Shown piece by piece: positions 8,453-16,453 of a stretch of DNA of 64,000 nt; within the stretch, counting starts at the first letter, position 1; each line of letters starts with the position of its first letter. Source of the stretch: Paraburkholderia sp. BCC1886 (GTDB taxonomy: Bacteria; Pseudomonadota; Gammaproteobacteria; Burkholderiales; Burkholderiaceae); NCBI RefSeq assembly GCF_900996245.1, contig NZ_CAAJGK010000047.1:1-64000 (forward strand), written 5' to 3'. The position numbers and the translations under genes were made by a program. The notes beneath the pieces are model-generated. The model was not told where the DNA came from and made no database searches. It worked only from the letters and a program-made list of their open reading frames with translations.

Positions 8453-9868
8453 ATGCCAAAAACCATCGAAGTCGACGTTGCGATTATCGGCGCGGGCACG
8501 GCGGGGCTCGGCGCGCTCCGGCAGGTGAAGGCCGCGGGGAAATCCTTCGTGCTGATAGAACGTGGCGAACTGGGGACCATGTGTGCGCGCGTCGGCTGCA
8601 TTCCTTCCAAAGCGGTGCTGCACGCCAGCGAATTGATCCATACGGCGGCGGCTCTCGACGACGCGATGCCCGCAGCGCGGAGAGCCGAACTGGCGAGCCG
8701 GCTCTGGCAACAGGCACGCGAAGTCCGTGATCGCTCGGCCGACGCCATGGCGAAAGAAACCCTCGAACTGGCCGCCGAAGGATTCATTCCCGGGGACGCT
8801 CGCCTTGTCAGCGCAAATGAAATTCAGGTAGGCGCCCAGCTGGTTCGCGCGCGAGCGATTGTCATCGCAACGGGCTCGACACCGGTCTTGCCGGATGAGT
8901 ACAAAACGTTGGGCGACGGAGTCCTGACGACCGATTCGCTGTTCGATCTGAATACGCTGCCGTCGAGCATCGGCCTCGTTGGCCTCGGTGCTATTGGCCT
9001 CGAAATGGGCGTGGCGCTGAGTCGCCTCGGCGTCCGTGTAACGGGCGCGGACAAAAGCAGCATAGTGGGTGGCATCCGCGATCCGCTGATTGCGTCGACA
9101 GCGCGTCGAAGTCTCGGCCGTGAATTGACGATCTGGCTGGACGCGCCGGTCCACGTCAAACGTCATGGCAACGGCAAATTCGAACTGCTGTCAGGCGAGA
9201 ACGAAGAACGACGGGCCGAAGTCGAAAGTGTCCTCGTTGCACTGGGGCGCCGCTCGACGCTTGCGGAACTGCACTTGCACAATGCCGGTATCGATGTCGA
9301 TGAAAACGGCAAAGTCGAGTTCGATGCGCAGACGATGCGGATCGGCGATTCGAACTTCTATCTTGCTGGCGACGTCGACAACGAGCGGCCGCTAAAGCAT
9401 GAAGCGGCCGACGAAGGCAGCATCGCCGGATGGAACGCCGCGCGGCATCACACCAACGATCGGTGGAAACGTCGTGTGCCGCTTTCTATCGCGTTCACGA
9501 ATCCGGATATCGGCGCGATTGGGTGTCCGTTCGACAAACTTCCCGCCGGTACGCTCGTCGCGGAAAGCAAAGCCGACAGCAATGCGCGTTCGAGTATTGC
9601 GCAGCAGCCTGACAACGTAGTGCGACTTTATGCGGAGCCCGAGACGGGCAAACTGCTGGGCGCTGCGGTTTTTTCCGGTAGCGGCGAGCATCTCGCGCAT
9701 CTGCTCGCATTGGCCATACAGCGTGGGGAAACGGCCGAATCGCTGCTGCAGATGCCGTTCTATCACCCGACGGTAGAAGAGCTTCTTCAGACCGCGCTGC
9801 GCGATGCGGTATCGAAAACCGGCGGATCGAAGCAGGGGTTGGAGCTCGAGCTTTTCAGACCGGATTGA
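8453..9868 (+). CDS. Dihydrolipoamide dehydrogenase-like flavoprotein
   Basis: A class I pyridine nucleotide-disulfide oxidoreductase of 471 residues. It has an N-terminal FAD motif (IIGAGTAGLGAL), a redox-active pair in CARVGC (Cys spaced by four, as in CVNVGC), a second Rossmann motif (GLVGLGAIGLEMG), the FAD-binding LAGDVDNERPLKHEAADEG and a C-terminal YHPTVEE active-site His-Glu. The segment before the Cys pair is GTM rather than the common GGT. It stands alone, not with 2-oxoacid dehydrogenase genes, so it is more likely a mercuric-reductase/LPD-like accessory reductase than the housekeeping Lpd. A catalase-like gene follows. Confidence 0.82.
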   Translation: MPKTIEVDVAIIGAGTAGLGALRQVKAAGKSFVLIERGELGTMCARVGCIPSKAVLHASELIHTAAALDDAMPAARRAELASRLWQQAREVRDRSADAMAKETLELAAEGFIPGDARLVSANEIQVGAQLVRARAIVIATGSTPVLPDEYKTLGDGVLTTDSLFDLNTLPSSIGLVGLGAIGLEMGVALSRLGVRVTGADKSSIVGGIRDPLIASTARRSLGRELTIWLDAPVHVKRHGNGKFELLSGENEERRAEVESVLVALGRRSTLAELHLHNAGIDVDENGKVEFDAQTMRIGDSNFYLAGDVDNERPLKHEAADEGSIAGWNAARHHTNDRWKRRVPLSIAFTNPDIGAIGCPFDKLPAGTLVAESKADSNARSSIAQQPDNVVRLYAEPETGKLLGAAVFSGSGEHLAHLLALAIQRGETAESLLQMPFYHPTVEELLQTALRDAVSKTGGSKQGLELELFRPD

Positions 9869-9899
9869 TTTTCGAAAACAACGGCGAGTCAGGTGATTG

Positions 9900-9926
9900 G
9901 AGGCCTGCACATAATGTGCAGGCCTC
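9900..9926. terminator. Hairpin downstream of the flavoprotein gene
   Basis: A perfect 11-bp stem (GAGGCCTGCAC-like arms 9900-9910 and 9916-9926) encloses a five-base ATAAT loop. There is no T-run, so it is a weak or Rho-assisted terminator at best. Nothing else stands out in the rest of this 276-base gap. Confidence 0.45.
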
Positions 9927-10144
9927 GTCGCTTCATCCACATAGAATCGGATTGTCGCGACCGATCTCTTCGGTATGGCGGCGGTCGTGCAAGCGGCAAA
10001 CCAGACCGACGCTAATCTGACGGCGCCAGCGCCGGAAATAGTTCGTCGATTGCGAAGGAACACTGCTTGCTGTCGGTTTTGTGTATCGCGCCGTGCCAAC
10101 GGCCCTTGCGATATCCCCACAAAAACCGTTAGCCGGAGATCAAA

Positions 10145-11251
10145 ATGACCGACCCTCTGTCGATCCAGCCTTTGCGTTTCGAACCGTCCTTTGAGCAGAT
10201 TCCCGATGATGAAGCCGAGACGACCCGCGAACTGGTCGAGACGCTGCACAGCATTATCGAAACGACCTACAAGGACTATGGCCATGCCGTGCGCAGCGTC
10301 CATGCAAAAAGCCATGGCCTGCTGCAAGGCGAACTGACGGTGCTGGACAACCTGCCGCCTGCTTACGCGCAAGGCGCATTCGCACGCGCAGGCAAACTCC
10401 CCGTCGTGCTTCGCTTCTCGACTAACCCTGGCGATATTCTCGATGACAGCGTGTCCACGCCGCGCGGCCTCGCGGTCAAGATTATCGGCGTGGAAGGCGA
10501 GCGTTTGCCCGGCAGCGAAGGCGCGGTCACGCAAGACTTCGTCATGCAGAATGCGCCTGCGTTCGGCGCTGCAACGCCGAAGAAATTCCTCAGTACCTTG
10601 AAGATGCTCGCAAAAACAACCGACAAGGCGCACGGCATGAAGAAAGCCCTGTCCGCGGTGTTGCGCGGCGCCGAGTCCGCCGTCGAAGCTCTGGGCGGCG
10701 AGAGCGCGACGTTGAAGAGCCTCGGAGGTCACCCCGAAACGCACATTCTCGGCGAGAGCTTTTACACGTCGGTACCGTTTCTTTACGGCCCGTACTATGC
10801 AAAGCTGAGCATTGCCCCGGTCTCGCCGAATCTGACCGCGCTGACCGATGCGCCGCTCAACGTGAATGGAAAACCGAACGGTCTGCGCGAAGCGGTGAAC
10901 GAATTCTTCGCGACGGAATCCGCGCAATGGGAAGTGCGGATTCAACTCGCAACCGATCTGGAAAAGATGCCGATCGAAGATGCGTCGGTGAAATGGCCGG
11001 AAGACGAAAGCCCGTACGTGACGGTCGCGCGCATCGACGTCGCGCCGCAACCTGCGTGGACGGAAGCGCGTGCCGGCGTGGTGGACGACCAGTTGGCATT
11101 CAGTCCGTGGCACGGGTTGAGCGCGCATCGGCCGCTAGGCGGCGTGATGCGTTCGCGTAAACCGGCGTACGAAATGTCGGCGGGTTTCCGCGGTCAGCAC
11201 AACGGTTGCCCGATGCATGAACCGCGCGGCTTCGAAAAGCTGCCGGATTGA
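10145..11251 (+). CDS. Catalase-like haem protein
   Basis: 368 residues starting at an ATG behind CCGGAG. It shows the catalase-like signatures VHAKSHGLLQGEL (distal His region), RFSTNPGDILDDSVSTPRG and, near the end, SPWHGLSAHRPLGGVMRSRK. It is shorter than monofunctional catalases (~480 residues or more) and lacks their C-terminal domains, matching the 'catalase family'/SrpA-like minimal group. Small catalase relatives can show peroxidase activity with organic substrates. Cytoplasmic, with no signal peptide. It lies in the same orientation as the flavoprotein gene, 276 bases away. Confidence 0.8.
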   Translation: MTDPLSIQPLRFEPSFEQIPDDEAETTRELVETLHSIIETTYKDYGHAVRSVHAKSHGLLQGELTVLDNLPPAYAQGAFARAGKLPVVLRFSTNPGDILDDSVSTPRGLAVKIIGVEGERLPGSEGAVTQDFVMQNAPAFGAATPKKFLSTLKMLAKTTDKAHGMKKALSAVLRGAESAVEALGGESATLKSLGGHPETHILGESFYTSVPFLYGPYYAKLSIAPVSPNLTALTDAPLNVNGKPNGLREAVNEFFATESAQWEVRIQLATDLEKMPIEDASVKWPEDESPYVTVARIDVAPQPAWTEARAGVVDDQLAFSPWHGLSAHRPLGGVMRSRKPAYEMSAGFRGQHNGCPMHEPRGFEKLPD

Positions 11252-11271
11252 CGCGCAACGTTTTCGACGCA

Positions 11272-11310
11272 GCTCGCCGTAACGGCGAGCCGCTAGCCAA
11301 TCAGCGGCTC
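11272..11310. terminator. Two adjoining hairpins between convergent genes
   Basis: GCTCGCC/GGCGAGC with a five-base loop (11272-11290) is followed by GAGCCGCT/AGCGGCTC (11287-11310). The second overlaps the last codons of the response regulator. There is no T-run. The position between two gene ends suggests a structured termination region. Confidence 0.4.
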
Positions 11311-11978
11311 GTGCGTCGATTCTCCACCGCGAATTTGATCAGCTCGGCCTGGCCTTCGATGTCGAGCTTGCGTTTCAGGTTCAGCCGGTGCGTCTCCACG
11401 GTTCGTACCGACAGGCCGTTGCGCTGTGCGATCTGCTTGCTCGACAGGCCTTCGGCGAGCGCGTCGAGAATGTCGCGTTCGCGCGGCGTGAGCCGGTCCA
11501 CCGGCGATTGCGTCGCCGACGCCTGAATCAGACGCGCGCCCAGGCCCGCGCTGAAAAACGTCTTGCCCGCGAGCACCGCGTCGATGGCCTGAATGATTTC
11601 TGTCGCGGGCGAGTCCTTCAGCACATAACCACTGGCGCCGGCACGTACCGCCTGGGTCACGTACTCGAGGTTGTCGTGCATCGATAGCATCAACACGCGA
11701 ATGGCAGGAAAGCGCTCGTGAAAAAGCCCCGCAAGCGCGATGCCGTTCATTCCGCTCATGCCCACGTCCATCAACGCCAGATGCGGTTCCTCGCGTGCCG
11801 CTAGCGTCAGCGCTTCCTGCGCATTGCCCGCTTCGCCGACGATGTCGAGATGACGCACGGCTTCGAGCCGCGCCCGCAGTCCGTCGCGGACTAAGGGATG
11901 GTCGTCGACGAGAATCAGGCGGGCGATGGCAGGCTGCGTGCCGTCCAAAGGCAGCGTGGCCAGCGAAGCTTCGTTCAT
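11301..11978 (-). CDS. LuxR-family response regulator (MctR-like)
   Basis: A 225-residue NarL/FixJ-type regulator. The N-terminal receiver has LVDDHPLVRDGL and the phospho-acceptor in LALMDVGMSGMNG. The C-terminal LuxR HTH is LTPRERDILDALAEGLSSKQ. Its start overlaps the kinase stop by four bases (ATGA), so the two are one translational unit. Because the kinase has an extracytoplasmic small-molecule domain and the divergent operon encodes a monocarboxylate-type symporter, I infer that it activates the symporter genes in response to the substrate, as MctSR does for mctP in Rhizobium. Confidence 0.88.
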   Translation of the reverse strand: MNEASLATLPLDGTQPAIARLILVDDHPLVRDGLRARLEAVRHLDIVGEAGNAQEALTLAAREEPHLALMDVGMSGMNGIALAGLFHERFPAIRVLMLSMHDNLEYVTQAVRAGASGYVLKDSPATEIIQAIDAVLAGKTFFSAGLGARLIQASATQSPVDRLTPRERDILDALAEGLSSKQIAQRNGLSVRTVETHRLNLKRKLDIEGQAELIKFAVENRRTSR

Positions 11979-13414
11979 GATTCGATTCCCTGCATGACAG
12001 TCGTTGAAGTCTGCTGCGCGCCCGTCGATATACCCGACGGCGTGCTCAGCGGCACGCGCGCCGTGACGAGCGTGTGACCCGTTTGCGAGCTGAGCGACAA
12101 CTTGCCGCCGAGTGCTTCCACGCGTTCGCTCATGTTGCGCAGACCCACGCCCGAACGTCGACCGACAAAAGCGTGCGTGACGTCGAAGCCGCGCCCGTTA
12201 TCCGCGATGCTCAGGCTAACCGAGTCGCTCGACACCTCGAGCGCCAGCGACGCGTTCGACGCCTGGGCGTGACGCACGATGTTGGTGAGCGCTTCCTGAG
12301 CGATGCGGAACAGCACGGTATTGACCGCTTCGGGCAACACGGCGGCGTGCGTATGCAGTATTTGCGTGAAGCCGATGTCGATGCCCGATTCGTCGCCGAG
12401 TTCGCGGGCCAGTTGTTCCAGCGCGGCCGCGACGCCGAGGTCGTCGAGCATGGAAGGGCGCAACGCGTGCGAAATACGGCGCACTTCGCGCAAGGTGTCG
12501 GACAGACGCGTGAGGCTGGTCGTCAGCGCCGCTTCCGCCGCCGGCTCGCGCACGGCGCTGCGTTCGAAACGCGCAAGTGCTGATTCGAGCAGCAGTTTCG
12601 CGGACACCATCATCTGACTGATGCCGTCGTGCAATTCACGCGAGAGACGAGCACGTTCGCGCTCCTGCGACTCGACCACTTCCTGCGCGAGCCGTTTGAG
12701 CTTGGCGTCGGCGCTGCGGTATTCGGTCACGTTGAGCACCAGCGCGCACAGTGCGATCACGGCCAAACCGGCTACGGCGATGGTGTCGATCCACTTCATC
12801 GTGCGCGCGATATTGGCCGCCGCGTCCGCGTCGATCTGCGCGAGGGTGCTGTCCACGTCGTCGAGGTAGATGCCGGTGCCGATCATCCAGCCCCAGCGCT
12901 GCAGCGGCACCACGTAGCCGAGTTTGGACGCGAGCTTGCCGGTGGACGGCCGATGCCACATATATCTGACATAGCCGCCGCCGTGCGCAGCGGCGGCGAG
13001 CAGTTGCTGGATGGTCGGCGCACCTTGCGGATCGCGCAACGACCACAGGTCGCGGCCCACCAGATCCGGTTCCCGCGGATGCATCAGCGAACGGCCGTGC
13101 AGGTCGTAGACGAAGAAATAGCCGTCGCGGCCGAAGTCCATCTTTTCCAGCGTGTCGAGCGCGCGCAGACGCAGTAAGGCGTCGTCGCGCGCGTCGTCGC
13201 CGCCCGCTTCGTAGAGCGGCGCGATGGCGGTGGTGGCGAGTTCGACGTAATGCCGCAGTTCGATTTCCTTGCTCGCCATGTACGCGGCCTGGGTGGCCGC
13301 ATGCTGCCGCTCGGCGAGCGCAGTGGCTTCGCCGCGCACGCCCGTTTCGATACTGGCGATTGCAGCGAGGAAGGGCACGATTGCCAGCAGGACGATCTTC
13401 GCTTTGAGTTTCAT
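11975..13414 (-). CDS. Sensor histidine kinase with extracytoplasmic Cache domain (MctS-like)
   Basis: A 479-residue membrane kinase. TM1 lies near residues 5-22. A periplasmic single-Cache domain spans roughly 30-200 (GYFFVYDLHGRSLMHPREPD, then GWMIGTGIYLDDVD). TM2 lies around 213-230, followed by a HisKA_3 dimerisation helix with RLSRELHDGISQMM (phospho-His) and an ATPase domain with DNGRGFD and GVGLRNM. Cache domains of this kind bind small carboxylates. The gene is co-translated with the response regulator and divergent from the DUF3311/symporter pair. Confidence 0.88.
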   Translation of the reverse strand: MKLKAKIVLLAIVPFLAAIASIETGVRGEATALAERQHAATQAAYMASKEIELRHYVELATTAIAPLYEAGGDDARDDALLRLRALDTLEKMDFGRDGYFFVYDLHGRSLMHPREPDLVGRDLWSLRDPQGAPTIQQLLAAAAHGGGYVRYMWHRPSTGKLASKLGYVVPLQRWGWMIGTGIYLDDVDSTLAQIDADAAANIARTMKWIDTIAVAGLAVIALCALVLNVTEYRSADAKLKRLAQEVVESQERERARLSRELHDGISQMMVSAKLLLESALARFERSAVREPAAEAALTTSLTRLSDTLREVRRISHALRPSMLDDLGVAAALEQLARELGDESGIDIGFTQILHTHAAVLPEAVNTVLFRIAQEALTNIVRHAQASNASLALEVSSDSVSLSIADNGRGFDVTHAFVGRRSGVGLRNMSERVEALGGKLSLSSQTGHTLVTARVPLSTPSGISTGAQQTSTTVMQGIES

Positions 13415-13454
13415 CGTTAAAACACGGCCGGCTGGCGATGTAAGTACTCGGGCA

Positions 13455-13486
13455 GGCTACGTAAAACTACGTAGCCCACGTACGTA
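13455..13486. promoter_or_regulatory. Palindromic operator candidate between the two-component system and symporter genes
   Basis: A perfect inverted repeat GGCTACGTA-AAAC-TACGTAGCC occupies 13455-13476. A further TACGTA lies at 13481-13486. It lies 41 bases from the kinase start and ~190 bases from the symporter operon start. TACGTA-type palindromes suit dimeric LuxR/FixJ-family regulators, so this is the natural candidate site for the adjacent response regulator. Confidence 0.55.
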
Positions 13487-13572
13487 ATTGCGCGCTTGTA
13501 AGGTGGCTGACGAAGGCGAATACTACATCCCCGCGCGCGGTGCGTGTCGCGGCGCGCATCAAGCCAGCGACG

Positions 13573-13597
13573 GGCTGCCGGTTCATAGCCGGCAGCC
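13573..13597. other. GC-rich hairpin in the leader of the symporter operon
   Basis: A perfect nine-base inverted repeat (GGCTGCCGG / CCGGCAGCC, seven-base loop) lies 67 bases before the DUF3311 start codon. It could fold in the mRNA leader. No T-run follows, so a simple terminator is unlikely. Confidence 0.35.
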
Positions 13598-13663
13598 GGT
13601 TGTCCGCCGCACCGGGCCACGAGCCACGGTGCGCGGTGTCGATAATAGACTTAGGAGAAGTTC

Positions 13664-13861
13664 GTGGAGACCTCCCCATCCGCCGGCCGTTCATGGCTCT
13701 GGCTCATTCTGTTGCTTCCTTATATCGCGCTGTTGTGGTTGCCGTTCTATAACGACACGCGGCCTTCGTTTGCCGGTTTTCCGTTCTTCTACTGGTATCA
13801 GTTCCTGTGGGTGCCGTTGACCTCGCTGCTGATTTACGTCGTGTATCGAGGTGTTAAATGA
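13664..13861 (+). CDS. DUF3311 small membrane protein, symporter partner
   Basis: Sixty-five residues from a GTG at 13664, chosen because TTAGGAGAAG lies six bases upstream. Two membrane helices (SWLWLILLLPYIALLWLPFY and FFYWYQFLWVPLTSLLIYVV) make up nearly the whole protein. DUF3311 proteins are regularly encoded just before MctP-like SSS symporters and are thought to be a small subunit. The stop overlaps the symporter start by four bases. Confidence 0.85.
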   Translation: METSPSAGRSWLWLILLLPYIALLWLPFYNDTRPSFAGFPFFYWYQFLWVPLTSLLIYVVYRGVK

Positions 13862-15339
13862 ACGATCTGACTCCCGTGAACCCGGTCGCCATGACCGTGT
13901 TCATCGCGTTTTTCGTGCTCGTCACGGTGATCGGTTTCTTCGCCGCACGCTGGAAGCGCGGCGACATGACGCAATTGCACGAGTGGGGTCTGGGCGGCCG
14001 TCAGTTCGGCACGGTGATCTCGTGGTTCCTCGTGGGCGGCGACTTCTATACGGCTTATACGGTCATCGCCGTGCCGGCGCTGGTGTATTCGGTGGGCGCG
14101 TATGGCTTCTTCGCGCTGCCTTACACGATCATCGTTTATCCGTTCGTGTTCGCCGTGATGCCGAAGCTGTGGAAAATCGCGCATGCGAAAAACCACATCA
14201 CGGCAGCGGACTACGTGCAGGGCGAATACGGCGGAAAGTGGTTTCCGGCGGCCATCGCGCTGACCGGTATCGTCGCGACCATGCCGTATATCGCGTTGCA
14301 ACTGGTGGGCATGCAGGTCGTGATCAAGGGGCTCGGCGTGACCGGCGAAATGCCGCTCATCGTGGCCTTCGTGATTCTCGCCCTGTACACCTACGCGAGC
14401 GGCCTGCGGGCGCCGGCCATGATTGCCTTCGTGAAGGACATCATGATCTATATCGTCGTGATCGCGGCGGTGTGGCTGATTCCGTCGAAGCTCGGCGGCT
14501 ATGCGCATGTGTTCGACGCAGCCGACACGTATTTCAAGGCGAAGGGCGGCGCGACCGGCATCATCCTGAAGCCGACGCAGTTCACCGCGTATGCGTCGCT
14601 CGCATTGGGTTCGGCGCTGGCGGCCTTCATGTATCCGCATACCATGACGGCGGTGCTGTCGTCCTCGTCGGCGAACACGGTGCGCAAGAACGCGATTTTC
14701 CTGCCGGCTTATACGTTGCTGCTCGGTTTGATCGCGCTGCTCGGCTATATGGCGATCGCGGCCGGCGTGCACGTGAAGTCGGCTTCGGACATGGTGCCGG
14801 CGCTGTTCAACACGCTGTTCCCGTCGTGGTTCGTCGGCTTTGCAGCGGCGGCTATTGCGATCAGCGCGCTGGTGCCGGCGGCGATCATGTCGATCGGCGC
14901 GGCCAATCTGTTCACCCGTAATTTGTGGCGCCCGCTGGTCTCGCCGTCGATCACGCCCGAAGGCGAAGCGTCCACGGCGAAGATGGTGTCGCTGGTGGTG
15001 AAGTTCGGCGCGTTGCTGTTCATCGTGTTCCTGCCGACTCAATACGCGATCGATCTGCAACTGCTCGGCGGCGTGTGGATTCTGCAGATTTTCCCGGCCA
15101 TCGTGTTTTCGCTGTACACGCGGCGCTTCAATACGCCGGGACTGTTCGTCGGCTGGCTGGTGGGCATCGTGCTCGGCACCGGCCTCGCGATTTCGCAGGG
15201 TCTCAAGCCGGTCTACGCGCTGCACCTCGGCGATGCAGTTTATCCGCTGTATATCGGGCTCATCGCGCTGGCGGCGAATATCGTCGTGAGTCTGGCGATC
15301 TCGATCGTGACGCCGCGCCGTGCGGCGGTCGCGGTTTGA
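13858..15339 (+). CDS. Sodium:solute symporter, MctP-like monocarboxylate transporter
   Basis: A 493-residue SSS-family permease with about 13 hydrophobic helices. The pattern GLGGRQFGTVISWFLVGGDF near residue 45 and FAAAAIAISALVPAAIMSIG around 325 (unwound-helix Na-site region) are typical. MctP-type members import lactate, pyruvate, propionate or alanine in rhizobia. The DUF3311 partner and the adjacent Cache-domain two-component system support a small-carboxylate substrate, but the exact one cannot be read from sequence. Confidence 0.85.
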   Translation: MNDLTPVNPVAMTVFIAFFVLVTVIGFFAARWKRGDMTQLHEWGLGGRQFGTVISWFLVGGDFYTAYTVIAVPALVYSVGAYGFFALPYTIIVYPFVFAVMPKLWKIAHAKNHITAADYVQGEYGGKWFPAAIALTGIVATMPYIALQLVGMQVVIKGLGVTGEMPLIVAFVILALYTYASGLRAPAMIAFVKDIMIYIVVIAAVWLIPSKLGGYAHVFDAADTYFKAKGGATGIILKPTQFTAYASLALGSALAAFMYPHTMTAVLSSSSANTVRKNAIFLPAYTLLLGLIALLGYMAIAAGVHVKSASDMVPALFNTLFPSWFVGFAAAAIAISALVPAAIMSIGAANLFTRNLWRPLVSPSITPEGEASTAKMVSLVVKFGALLFIVFLPTQYAIDLQLLGGVWILQIFPAIVFSLYTRRFNTPGLFVGWLVGIVLGTGLAISQGLKPVYALHLGDAVYPLYIGLIALAANIVVSLAISIVTPRRAAVAV

Positions 15340-15382
15340 TCTGGTCTGATCTGATCTGATCTGGTCTGGTCTGATCTGATCG
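15338..15382. repeat. Nine tandem pentanucleotides (GATCT/GGTCT)
   Basis: Right at the symporter stop codon, nine consecutive five-base units alternate between GATCT and GGTCT, ending GATCG. It begins inside the TGA stop and is otherwise non-coding. It may vary in copy number, but would not alter the protein. Confidence 0.85.
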
Positions 15383-15420
15383 TCGTGGTCTCCGTATAAC
15401 GGGTTGAGTTCGTTTGAACA

Positions 15421-15446
15421 GGCGCCGCCGGGTCGATGGCGGCGCC
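15421..15446. terminator. GC hairpin downstream of the symporter gene
   Basis: A perfect nine-base stem GGCGCCGCC / GGCGGCGCC with an eight-base loop. A short T-run occurs only ~18 bases later (15464-15469), so this is an imperfect terminator candidate. The rest of the gap up to 15621 holds nothing else I recognise. Confidence 0.4.
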
Positions 15447-15621
15447 GTCCCGGCAGGTCACCGTTTTTCTTCAAGTCTTTCCCCTGCGGCGCGCTCCGGT
15501 TTTCTCCATCGAGCGCGCCCATCCATTCCTGAGCAACCCCGCACATCGCCCCTCGAATCGGAACGCCGCGGCTCTTCGGAGCGCCACCGTGTAAACTGCT
15601 GACTTTTTTGCTTCTGGCGGT

Positions 15622-16443
15622 ATGGTGCATCCCCCTCAGCGCACAGCGATCAGCGGCCCGGCGCTGGTCCGTCTTCTCGCCCGGCTGACGCAAGCCGACG
15701 TGCCCGAATCCCGGCAATCCCTGGCCGACCGGCTCAGCCAGTGGCTCGGCTGGACCGACGCCATTGCGCTGTCCACCGCGCTAAGCGGGCCGCCGCCCGC
15801 GGTCGCCGGTGTCGCACGAGCTTTCGGCAGTGCGGAAGAGCGCGAATGTGCCCGCGTGCGCGCCGGGCTTGCACAGACGCTCGCCGGCGATAGCGCGTTT
15901 GCCGTCGCACGCCGGCGCGGCGCAACGTTGCATGGCGCGGCCGTGGAGGCGCCCGTCGATTACGCGGTTTTCCGGCAACGCTACACGGCGATGCAGCAGA
16001 CCATGGAAACCGGCATTGGCAGCTTGCGTGGACGGCTGCGCGCGATGCTGGCGACGCAAACGCCGGCTCTGGCCCGGCTGGCCGTGCTGGACGCGGTGAT
16101 GGAGCGCGCGTTGGGCGAGCGCGAAAGGAGCGTGCTGGCCACGGTGCCCGGCTTGCTGGCCGGGCATTTTCAACGGTTGCGGGCGCAGGCCGAAGCGAAG
16201 GCGGCTTCGGCTGGGGAGGGCGCTACCGATGCCGCCGCGGTTGCCGCCGCGGTTGCCGCCGGCCCCGCCGCCGTCTCGGCAAATGAAGCGGCCGCCGCTG
16301 CCACCAAGACCTCGCCCGATGCCGCCGCCCACACTGCCTGGCTGAGCGTGTTCCGCCAGGACATGCAAAGCGTGGTGCTCGCCGAACTGGATGTTCGTTT
16401 TCAACCGGTCGAAGGGCTGATCGCCGCCCTTCGGACCTGCTAA
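15622..16443 (+). CDS. DUF3348 family protein, first gene of stator-like operon
   Basis: A 273-residue, Ala-rich, mostly helical soluble protein without signal peptide or membrane helix. The conserved core is approximately residues 10-195. Residues ~190-240 are a low-complexity Ala linker, followed by a conserved C-terminus (WLSVFRQDMQSVVLAELDVR). I recognise the family as DUF3348, found in Burkholderiales immediately ahead of a DUF802 protein. It ends ten bases before the next gene, in the same operon. Its role is unknown. A cytoplasmic partner of the membrane complex is an inference from synteny only. Confidence 0.8.
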   Translation: MVHPPQRTAISGPALVRLLARLTQADVPESRQSLADRLSQWLGWTDAIALSTALSGPPPAVAGVARAFGSAEERECARVRAGLAQTLAGDSAFAVARRRGATLHGAAVEAPVDYAVFRQRYTAMQQTMETGIGSLRGRLRAMLATQTPALARLAVLDAVMERALGERERSVLATVPGLLAGHFQRLRAQAEAKAASAGEGATDAAAVAAAVAAGPAAVSANEAAAAATKTSPDAAAHTAWLSVFRQDMQSVVLAELDVRFQPVEGLIAALRTC

Positions 16444-16453
16444 CTGGCGCACT

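Noticed and set aside
9392..11128. Open frame antisense to the catalase-like gene
   Set aside because: Low-complexity Arg/Phe/Gly-rich translation, no ribosome site, and the opposite strand carries a recognisable protein.
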